This document shows, in pieces, positions 1 to 5,218 of a stretch of DNA of 5,218 nucleotides. Both the position numbers and the translations under genes were made by a program. A model generated the notes under the pieces. That model was given only the letters and a program-made list of their open reading frames with translations, ran no database searches and had not been told where the DNA came from. Origin of the DNA: Alphaproteobacteria bacterium (GTDB taxonomy: Bacteria; Pseudomonadota; Alphaproteobacteria; Reyranellales; Reyranellaceae). Numbering within the stretch: position 1 is the first letter of the stretch; the number at the start of each line of letters is the position of its first letter. The stretch spans positions 1 to 5,218 of the forward strand of contig JABCYT010000314.1 of NCBI GenBank assembly GCA_013290035.1, written 5' to 3'.

Positions 1-811
1 CCGCATCGGGCACCAATTCCTCCAACAATTGCAGGGTCTTGGGATAGGTCGTGACGCGATCGAGATCGGTGTCGGTGTGCGGCCAGTCGCTGCCCCACAT
101 CAGGCGGTCGGGCCCGAAGGCGGCGAGCAACAGCGGCGCCGCCGGCCGCGCCCGCTCGAGCCCGACCCGGTAGGCGCCGCACAGCACAACCCAGACCTGG
201 CCGGTGCTGGCCTTCTGGAGCAGCAGCTCGAAGCCAGGATCGCGCAACGGGCCGAGCTTGCGATCGAACATGCCGAAATGCGGGATCACCACCTTGTGGC
301 CGGCGTCGAGCAGCAGGGGCAGCATGTCGGGCAGCCGCTTGCTCTCGACATAGAGATGGATCGGCCAGTCGCGCTTGAGCGCTTCGCCCAGCATGTCGCG
401 ATAGGCCGACCATTGCGGGTTGGGCAGGCCGAAGATCGGGAAGCGCAAGCCCCGCACGCCGATGCGCGCCATCTCCTCCCATTCCTCGGCAGTGGTCTCG
501 ACCGAGGGCGAGATCCACGGCGCGCCGCGAAAGCGGCCGGGCTCGGCCTTCAAGGCGCTGAACAGGTAGGAATTGTCGTAGCCCAGGAATGACGGCTGCA
601 GGATCAGCGCGCGACCCACGCCGTTCTTCTCCGCCAGCGCCAGCAGGGTCTGCCACGAGGCATCGTAGTCCGGCGCATAACGCGCAGCGATGGAGAGCTT
701 CAGCCCGCGCACGAAGACGTGGCTGTGGGCATCGATCCAGACGGAATCGGCGGCGCGCACCGTCGAGGCTGCCAGCATGGTCGACAAGAGGAAGGCGCGG
801 CGATCAAGCAT
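1..811 (-). CDS. Tat-signal amidohydrolase, PF04909/COG3618 (PDC-hydrolase-like), 3' end outside window
   Basis: A minus-strand reading frame stays open from an ATG at 811 to the left edge, giving 270 residues without a stop, so the C-terminus is missing. The N-terminus has a twin-arginine-type signal: R4-R5-A-F-L-L, a short hydrophobic stretch, and a probable cleavage site after V-R-A20. This supports the ATG at 811 as the start and suggests periplasmic export. The metal-binding pattern of the TIM-barrel amidohydrolase 2 family is complete: D27-A-H29-S-H31 on strand 1, H152 (IHLYVE), H178 (IPHFG) and D242 in GSDWPHTD. The family is metal-dependent and includes 2-pyrone-4,6-dicarboxylate hydrolase and other lactone or amide hydrolases; the substrate here is unknown. 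It is the third gene of the minus-strand set, 88 bp after the IPNS-like oxygenase, and a palindromic repeat fills that gap. No clear Shine-Dalgarno precedes the ATG. Family assignment is firm; export and substrate are inferred. Confidence 0.9.
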   Translation of the reverse strand, partial: MLDRRAFLLSTMLAASTVRAADSVWIDAHSHVFVRGLKLSIAARYAPDYDASWQTLLALAEKNGVGRALILQPSFLGYDNSYLFSALKAEPGRFRGAPWISPSVETTAEEWEEMARIGVRGLRFPIFGLPNPQWSAYRDMLGEALKRDWPIHLYVESKRLPDMLPLLLDAGHKVVIPHFGMFDRKLGPLRDPGFELLLQKASTGQVWVVLCGAYRVGLERARPAAPLLLAAFGPDRLMWGSDWPHTDTDLDRVTTYPKTLQLLEELVPDA

Positions 812-816
812 CCGGT

Positions 817-887
817 GTCATCCCGAGGGCGAAGCCCGAGGCACCTTTACTGTAACCCTGAAGGTCCCTCGCCGCGCTCGGGACGAC
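817..887. repeat. REP-like palindromic intergenic repeat, copy 1
   Basis: The left arm (817-847, starting GTCATCCCGAG) and right arm (861-887, ending CTCGGGACGAC) are imperfect inverted repeats around a 13-nt loop (848-860). The left arm carries 4 extra bases and can fold by itself as GGGC-GAA-GCCC (827-837). The arms and the CCTTT-CTGT loop side match a second copy at 4156-4225. The element fills most of the gap between the oxygenase stop (900) and the amidohydrolase start (811). There is no T-run beside either arm, so a simple intrinsic terminator is unlikely. It resembles REP/BIME-type dispersed elements; naming a specific family is not possible from here. Confidence 0.85.
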
Positions 888-899
888 GGAAAAGCGCCG

Positions 900-1976
900 T
901 CACCACCGTGCCGTGGCGCGCGCTCCCGGCGCGATGTCGGCCTCGGCCGGCGTCTGCACCTTGGCCATATGCTCATAGCGCTGGGCGGCGAACCACAGCG
1001 CATAGTCGCCGAACTTGATTGGCCGATACTTGGGCGACCGCTCGGCCGACTGGCAGGTCGGCAGGCAGTCGATCATCGTGTCGTGGTTGGGATCGCAGAA
1101 GAACGGCACGGCGTAGCGCAGCTGGCCGGAGACGTTGCGCACGCGATGTGGCGTCGACAGGAAGCGTTCGTTGGTCCAGCGGTGCAGGATGTCGCCGCCG
1201 TTGACGACGAAGGCGTCGTCGATCCCCGGCGCATCCATCCAGCGCCCGTCGGGCAGCAGGATCGACAGGCCTTGGACCTTGTTGGGCGGCAACAGGGTCA
1301 TGAACCCCGAATCGGTGTGCGGCACCAGGCTGGCGAGCGTGTCGTCAGCGCCGTCGATCACCGGATAGCGCGACATGCGCAGGATCATGTGCGGCTCGGC
1401 GAAGCAGGCGTCGAAGAAGGTCTCTGGCAGGTCGAGCGCCAGGGCGTAGAGCCGCACGAGCTTTTTGCACAGCGCTTCGAGCGTGCCCATGTAGGCCAGG
1501 ATGTTCGATCGGAAGCCCGGCAGGTCGCTCTCGTTCGGCCACTTGTTCATGGCGTGGAAGCGGCGGTTGGCGAGCACGTCGGGATCGTCGGCGCGGCGCT
1601 CACGGCGCAGGAAGTAGGCCTCGTTCTGGCTGGGCTTCTTGCCTTGGGCGGCGGCGTTGGGCGGCGGCTTCCGGGCGATCGGCATGTAGCCGATATTGTG
1701 CTCGTCGACCTTGACCGCGAGTTTCTGTTCGATCGGCTGGGCGTGGAAGCGCGCGGCTTCGGCGTAGGCGGTGTCGATCAGAGACTGCGGCACGCCATGG
1801 CCGGCCAGATAGTAGAAGCCGACATTCTCGAAAGCGAAGCGCAGCTCGGCGGCGGCGCGTTGGGCCGCCCCGGGTTCGCCCGCCAGGTAACCAGAAACAT
1901 CGATCAGCGGAATCTCGCCGCCGATCAGGGTCGGCGGCACGGGTGCGGCGGTTGCTCGACTCGTCTGCGGCTGCAT
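900..1976 (-). CDS. Isopenicillin N synthase-like Fe(II)/2-oxoglutarate-type dioxygenase
   Basis: This 358-residue cytosolic protein has the two-part IPNS/plant-dioxygenase layout. A DIOX_N domain spans about residues 22-135 (IPLIDVSGYL, then FENVGFYYLAGHGV at 49-62). A C-terminal double-stranded beta-helix spans about 195-300. The iron ligands are visible as H220-T-D222 (VPHTDSGFMTLL) and H277 (STPHRV). NGGDILHRWTN at 259-269 is also typical. The co-substrate-anchoring motif, usually R-x-S, reads R287-Y-A289 before VPFFCDPN, so the serine is replaced by alanine. Length fits the family. The start at 1976 is supported by AAGAGG at 1985-1990, 8 nt upstream. The gene lies 45 bp downstream of the MHS transporter, so co-transcription is likely. 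Members carry out hydroxylation, desaturation or ring closure on small molecules; the substrate cannot be predicted. Family is certain, reaction unknown. Confidence 0.93.
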   Translation of the reverse strand: MQPQTSRATAAPVPPTLIGGEIPLIDVSGYLAGEPGAAQRAAAELRFAFENVGFYYLAGHGVPQSLIDTAYAEAARFHAQPIEQKLAVKVDEHNIGYMPIARKPPPNAAAQGKKPSQNEAYFLRRERRADDPDVLANRRFHAMNKWPNESDLPGFRSNILAYMGTLEALCKKLVRLYALALDLPETFFDACFAEPHMILRMSRYPVIDGADDTLASLVPHTDSGFMTLLPPNKVQGLSILLPDGRWMDAPGIDDAFVVNGGDILHRWTNERFLSTPHRVRNVSGQLRYAVPFFCDPNHDTMIDCLPTCQSAERSPKYRPIKFGDYALWFAAQRYEHMAKVQTPAEADIAPGARATARW

Positions 1977-1984
1977 CCCTCGAT

Positions 1985-1990
1985 CCTCTT
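1985..1990 (-). promoter_or_regulatory. Ribosome binding site of the IPNS-like oxygenase
   Basis: The minus strand reads AAGAGG here, 8 nt before the ATG at 1976. It is the only good Shine-Dalgarno match among the three minus-strand genes of the left block, and it fixes the start of the oxygenase. Confidence 0.6.
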
Positions 1991-2002
1991 CGCGTGCCTC
2001 AT

Positions 2003-2018
2003 CGTGCGAGTGCGCACG
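2003..2018. repeat. Perfect 6-bp GC-rich hairpin in the transporter-oxygenase gap
   Basis: CGTGCG (2003-2008) and CGCACG (2013-2018) are perfect inverted arms around a 4-nt loop. It sits in the 45-nt spacer between the transporter stop and the oxygenase ribosome binding site. On the transcribed minus strand no U-run follows, so it is not a typical terminator. It could shield the 3' end of the transporter message after processing, or it may be incidental in GC-rich DNA. Confidence 0.45.
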
Positions 2019-2021
2019 CTA

Positions 2022-3290
2022 TCATGCGCTGTCATGAGCTGCTAGCCGGCGAGGCGCCTCCTTGAACGTCAGGACGGACGCGAAGGAGATCACCGCCGCG
2101 CCCATGATCATGAAGGCGGGGCTGAGATCGTCGGCCGTGCGATGGACCAGCCAGGTTGCGACCAGCGGCGTCAGTCCGCCGACGATGCCGAAGGTCGTGT
2201 TGAAGCCGAGCGCAATCGTCGTGCAGCGCGCGGCGGGCGGGGTCGCTTCGACCATGAAGGCGGGCTGAATGCCGAGCGGCGGACCGACCAGCAGCACCAT
2301 TCCAAACTGGCCGGCCACCACCAGCGTCAGGTTGTCGTGCAGCATCAGCTCGAACAGCGGAATCGCGGCCACGAAGCCGAGCGCGACGGCTGCCAGCAGC
2401 AGCCCCTTGCGGCCCACGCGGTCGCTGAGCCAGCCGGCGGCCAGCATGACCGGCAGCAGCAGGACCATGGCGAGCGTGTTGATGCCGAGCGCGTGCGCCG
2501 GGGCGATGCCGTCGACGGTCTGCAGCCAGCTCGCGACATAGAGGAACACCAGGTAGAAGCTGACGGAGTTGAACACCGCGAAGCCCGCCAGCTTGGCCAC
2601 CAGCGGCCCATGGTGGCGCAGCGTTTCGGCGAGCGGGGAACGCGACGACGGGGTGGCGGGCGCCCGCGGCGTCTCCTCGATGCTGCGGCGCAGGAAGAAC
2701 CCCGCCAGGCCGACGAACAGCCCGAGCACAAAGGGAACGCGCCAGCCCCAGCTTGCCAGTGCATCGGGCGACAGCAGCGCAGAGAAGACCGCGCCGGTCG
2801 CCGACCCCATCAGCATCCCGACCGTGACCGAGCAGGAGGCGATGGCGCCCGCCACGCCGCGCCGCCCGGGTGCTGCCTGTTCGGCCAGGAAGATGAATGC
2901 GGTGGTGCATTCACCGCCGACCGACAGGCCCTGGATCATACGCAGGAGCGTGAGCAGGACCGGCGCGGCCAGTCCCAGCGTTGCGTAGCCCGGCAGGACG
3001 CCGACCAGGAAGGTCGGCAGCGCCATGGCCACGACGGAGAAGGTGAGGGCCGCAGTGCGGCCGTGGCGATCACCGATATGGCCGACCAGGATGCCGCCCA
3101 GCGGCCGCATCAGGTAGCCGGCGGCGAAAACGCCGAACGCCGCCAGCACCTGCGTCACCGGGTCTTCCTGCGGAAAGAAGGTGCGGCCGATCGCGACGGC
3201 GAAAAAGCCGTAGATCGAGAAGTCGTACCATTCGAGCACGTTGCCGATGGTGCCGGCGGCCATGACGCGCCGTCTGCTGGGAGGAGGCAT
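2022..3290 (-). CDS. MFS transporter, metabolite:H+ symporter (MHS) family
   Basis: This 422-residue inner-membrane protein has about 12 hydrophobic segments, near residues 22-40, 45-70, 80-98, 106-135, 145-172, 183-200, 230-255, 268-290, 296-315, 320-345, 355-382 and 390-408. MHS signatures are clear: GNVLEWYDF at 16-24, the loop 2-3 motif G-H-I-G-D-R-H-G-R at 70-78, RMIQGLSVGGE at 117-127, WGWR at 181-184, and the loop 8-9 motif GWLSDRVGRKG at 286-296. Length matches KgtP, ShiA and CitA types. Known members import citrate, 2-oxoglutarate, shikimate, proline/betaine or related compounds with protons; the substrate here is open. The ATG at 3290 is the first in frame after an upstream TAG, but no Shine-Dalgarno is evident; M10 is an alternative that would still keep the motif. 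It is the first gene of the minus-strand block and diverges from the dehydrogenase, 88 bp away. Confidence 0.94.
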   Translation of the reverse strand: MPPPSRRRVMAAGTIGNVLEWYDFSIYGFFAVAIGRTFFPQEDPVTQVLAAFGVFAAGYLMRPLGGILVGHIGDRHGRTAALTFSVVAMALPTFLVGVLPGYATLGLAAPVLLTLLRMIQGLSVGGECTTAFIFLAEQAAPGRRGVAGAIASCSVTVGMLMGSATGAVFSALLSPDALASWGWRVPFVLGLFVGLAGFFLRRSIEETPRAPATPSSRSPLAETLRHHGPLVAKLAGFAVFNSVSFYLVFLYVASWLQTVDGIAPAHALGINTLAMVLLLPVMLAAGWLSDRVGRKGLLLAAVALGFVAAIPLFELMLHDNLTLVVAGQFGMVLLVGPPLGIQPAFMVEATPPAARCTTIALGFNTTFGIVGGLTPLVATWLVHRTADDLSPAFMIMGAAVISFASVLTFKEAPRRLAAHDSA

Positions 3291-3378
3291 CGGCTGCGAC
3301 TATGGCAGATGATGCGCCTTGCGTCGCATGCTGGGCTATAGTCCGGTCAACACGTGGACATCGTTCGGAGGAAACCGC
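3291..3378. promoter_or_regulatory. Divergent control region, transporter block / dehydrogenase
   Basis: All 88 bp between the two divergent starts are non-coding. For the plus strand, TATAGT at 3337-3342 is a possible -10 box, about 37 nt before the start at 3379; no good -35 lies at standard spacing. For the minus strand, a TTGACC (complement of 3345-3350) could be a -35, but no convincing -10 follows. The arms ATGCG (3312-3316) and CGCAT (3325-3329) with an 8-nt gap could be an operator. The 11-bp word at 3321-3331 recurs in the other divergent region. Promoter calls are tentative. Confidence 0.4.
3367..3372 (+). promoter_or_regulatory. Ribosome binding site of the SDR gene
   Basis: GGAGGA lies 6 nt before the ATG at 3379. 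It decides the start against the in-frame TTG at 3319, which has no such site and would place the candidate -10 box inside the gene. Confidence 0.8.
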
Positions 3379-4149
3379 ATGGCATCGCCGCTTTTCGATC
3401 TTTCAGGCAAGGTCGCCGTCGTCACCGGCTCGAGCAAGGGCATCGGCAAGTCGATCGCGATGCATCTCGCGCTGCAGGGCGCCCGGGTCGTGGTGTCGAG
3501 CCGCAAGGCGCCGGCCTGCGAGGAGGCGGCGGCCGAGATCAGGAAGGCGGGCGGCGAGGCGATCGTCATCCCCTGCAACATCTCGGACAAGGCGCAGGTC
3601 GAAAACATGATCGGCCAGACCAAGAAGCAGTTGGGTCCGGTCGACGTGCTGGTCTGCAACGCTGCGACCAATCCCTACTATGGGCCGACGGACAAGATGC
3701 CGGACGAGGCCTTCACCAAGATCATGCAGAACAACATCCTCAGCAACATCTGGCTGATCAATCTCTGCGTGCCGGACATGCGGGCCAAGAAGGACGGATC
3801 GGTGATCATCGTCTCGTCGATCGGCGGCGTGCGGGCGAGCACGGTGATCGGCGCCTATTGCATCTCCAAGGCCGCCGACATGCAGCTCGCGCGCAACCTC
3901 GCGGCCGAACTGGGTCCGGACAATATCCGCGTCAACACCATCGCGCCGGGGCTGGTCAGGACCGACTTCGCCAAGGCGCTGTGGGACAATCCGGAATATC
4001 TCGCCAAGCGGCTGGAGACGGCGCCGCTCAGGCGCATCGGCGAGCCCGACGATATCGGCGGCATCGCCGTTCTGCTGGCCGGCAAGGCCGGCGCCTTCAT
4101 CACCGGCCAGACCATCATCGCCGATGCGGGCGTCACGATCGGGAGCTAG
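3379..4149 (+). CDS. Short-chain dehydrogenase/reductase (classical SDR, DHRS4-like)
   Basis: This 256-residue soluble oxidoreductase has a single Rossmann domain. The nucleotide motif is T16-G-S-S-K-G-I-G23 and the NNAG equivalent is N94-A-A-T. The catalytic tetrad is N118, S147 (IIVSSIGG), Y160 and K164 (YCISK). The C-terminal part reads RRIGEPDDIGGIAVLL at 218-233, then ITGQT. The second strand ends in S-S-R42-K43 rather than an acidic residue, which in classical SDRs favours NADP(H). The pattern of NPYYG after the Asn motif, ALW near 200-202 and the GEP stretch recalls the carbonyl reductase/retinal reductase DHRS4 group. The substrate is probably a ketone, aldehyde or secondary alcohol (inference). 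It diverges from the transporter block and may share its regulation. A palindromic repeat begins 6 bp after the stop. Start chosen by the strong ribosome binding site. Confidence 0.95.
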   Translation: MASPLFDLSGKVAVVTGSSKGIGKSIAMHLALQGARVVVSSRKAPACEEAAAEIRKAGGEAIVIPCNISDKAQVENMIGQTKKQLGPVDVLVCNAATNPYYGPTDKMPDEAFTKIMQNNILSNIWLINLCVPDMRAKKDGSVIIVSSIGGVRASTVIGAYCISKAADMQLARNLAAELGPDNIRVNTIAPGLVRTDFAKALWDNPEYLAKRLETAPLRRIGEPDDIGGIAVLLAGKAGAFITGQTIIADAGVTIGS

Positions 4150-4155
4150 CGACAG

Positions 4156-4225
4156 CTGTCATCCCGAGCGGAGCGAGGGACCTTTCCTGTTGCCTAAAGG
4201 CCTCTCGCTTCGCTCGGGGTGACAG
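4156..4225. repeat. REP-like palindromic intergenic repeat, copy 2
   Basis: Two 30-nt arms (4156-4185 and 4196-4225) surround a 10-nt loop. Of the 30 positions, 26 pair by Watson-Crick rules; in a plus-strand transcript three more are G-U wobbles (4162/4219, 4171/4210, 4178/4203) and one is A-C (4180/4201). The repeat fills the gap between the SDR stop (4149) and the convergent oxygenase stop (4232). Its position fits a two-way transcription barrier or message-end stabiliser, but no T-run flanks it. It is more regular than copy 1 at 817-887 and shares the arm ends and loop-side bases with it. Confidence 0.88.
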
Positions 4226-4231
4226 ACGCCG

Positions 4232-4972
<741 letters not shown>

Positions 4973-4999
4973 GTGAACAACTCTAGCACTGGACGGCCG

Positions 5000-5023
5000 T
5001 CATGCGGCATGCGACGCGCATGA
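5000..5023. promoter_or_regulatory. Candidate operator: 7-10-7 inverted repeat
   Basis: TCATGCG (5000-5006) and CGCATGA (5017-5023) are perfect inverted arms with a 10-nt gap. The site starts 28 bp upstream of the PF10014 oxygenase start and contains the 11-bp word (5007-5017) that also occurs in the other divergent region. The symmetry and place suggest binding of a dimeric regulator; no regulator gene is in the window. Confidence 0.3.
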
Positions 5024-5074
5024 AGGATTCTAGGGTTGGCGCGGCAATTGCGTTTTGTGCGCCGCAATAGCCTG

Positions 5075-5091
5075 CGCCACAATCGGTGGCG
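5075..5091. repeat. Small hairpin, 6-bp arms, near the possible hydrolase transcription start
   Basis: CGCCAC (5075-5080), loop AATCG, and GTGGCG (5086-5091) form a perfect short stem. It overlaps the weak -10 candidate at 5078-5083, so it could be an operator or the 5' end of the transcript. It may also be chance in GC-rich DNA. Confidence 0.3.
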
Positions 5092-5167
5092 TTCTCCGCT
5101 CTGGCGTGCGAGTTGCGCGGGCCTGGCGGAGCCGGCTGCGAGATCGACGAATAATTCGGGGGAAACC

Positions 5168-5218
5168 ATGCCGTTCGCTGTGACCGACGATGGGGTGAAG
5201 CTCTATTACGAGGAGACC
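5168..5218 (+). CDS. Alpha/beta hydrolase, first 17 codons only
   Basis: The frame from ATG at 5168 reads MPFAVTDDGVKLYYEET up to the window edge. This matches the usual beginning of bacterial alpha/beta hydrolases, where DDGVKLYYEE is followed by the glycine-rich segment and HG/HE oxyanion region, which lie outside the window. A purine-rich GGGGGAA (5158-5164) precedes the ATG and serves as ribosome binding site; it resembles the GGAGGAAACC context of the SDR gene. It diverges from the PF10014 oxygenase. The catalytic triad cannot be checked, so the call rests on the N-terminus alone. Confidence 0.7.
   Translation, partial: MPFAVTDDGVKLYYEET

Larger units (their letters stand above)
4973..5167. 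promoter_or_regulatory. Divergent control region, PF10014 oxygenase / alpha-beta hydrolase
   Basis: This 195-bp non-coding stretch lies between divergent starts. A weak plus-strand promoter candidate is TTGTGC (5055-5060), a 17-nt spacer and CACAAT (5078-5083). Inverted repeats in it are TCATGCG/CGCATGA (5000-5006 and 5017-5023), ATTGCG/CGCAAT (5047-5052 and 5063-5068) and CGCCAC/GTGGCG (5075-5080 and 5086-5091). For the minus strand, TAGAGT (complement of 4981-4986) lies only 8 nt from the ATG and has no good -35. Confidence 0.35.

Noticed and set aside
29..592. Plus-strand open frame of 187 codons at the left edge
   Set aside because: The minus strand here encodes the amidohydrolase with all metal ligands, so this is its antisense shadow.
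804..821. Five-codon leader frame overlapping the amidohydrolase start
   Set aside because: ATG at 821 followed by TGA at 804-806 is too short to separate from chance, and its ATG is part of the repeat arm.
2003..2018. Rho-independent terminator between transporter and oxygenase
   Set aside because: The minus-strand sequence after the hairpin has no U-run, and the next gene starts within 30 nt with a good ribosome binding site.
690..2045. Long plus-strand open frame of 451 codons
   Set aside because: It lies opposite the IPNS-like oxygenase, whose complete motif set and ribosome binding site show the true strand. It also runs through the palindromic repeat and has no domain. It is a shadow of GC-rich codon use.
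2142..3341. Plus-strand open frame of 399 codons
   Set aside because: It is antisense to the MHS transporter; the product is rich in Arg, Gln, Gly and His with no recognisable fold.
3319..3378. Longer SDR start at TTG 3319
   Set aside because: It has no ribosome binding site, adds 20 residues outside the SDR fold, and would include the candidate -10 box, while GGAGGA precedes the ATG at 3379.
4156..4225. Intrinsic terminator
   Set aside because: The stem is long and strong, but no T-run follows on either strand and a similar element occurs elsewhere in the window, so a dispersed repeat is the better call. A transcription-stopping role is still possible.

Overview
The window is GC-rich, densely coding bacterial DNA with third-position G/C bias. 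The gene types (an MHS-type transporter, a DHRS4-like dehydrogenase, bacterial IPNS-like and PF10014 dioxygenases) and the GTCATCCCGAG-type palindromic repeats suggest a soil or plant-associated alphaproteobacterium, perhaps of the Rhizobiales/Reyranella kind. This is inferred from style only; no rRNA or marker gene is present.

Layout. Positions 1-3290 hold three minus-strand genes, transcribed right to left: an MFS/MHS symporter (3290 to 2022), an isopenicillin-N-synthase-like Fe(II) dioxygenase (1976 to 900) and a Tat-signal amidohydrolase of the COG3618/PF04909 type (811 to the left edge, where it is cut off). The first gap is 45 bp and holds a small hairpin. The second is 88 bp and is almost filled by a long palindromic repeat. 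An 88-bp divergent control region (3291-3378) separates this set from a plus-strand short-chain dehydrogenase (3379-4149). A second copy of the palindromic repeat (4156-4225) lies between the dehydrogenase and a convergent minus-strand PF10014-type Fe(II)/2-oxoglutarate dioxygenase (4972 to 4232). A 195-bp divergent region (4973-5167) then leads to the first 17 codons of a plus-strand alpha/beta hydrolase.

How the genes may work together (inference). The left block looks like a small catabolic unit: uptake of a polar metabolite by a proton symporter, oxidation by a mononuclear iron oxygenase, and hydrolysis by a metal-dependent hydrolase that may be exported. The divergent NADP(H)-type dehydrogenase could share regulation with it. 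No substrate can be read from the sequence. No regulator gene, RNA gene, CRISPR array or transposase is seen.

Most notable: two structurally different Fe(II) oxygenases within 4 kb; an Ala in place of the usual Ser in the co-substrate-anchoring RxS motif of one of them; two copies of a long intergenic palindrome; and an identical 11-bp word in both divergent control regions.
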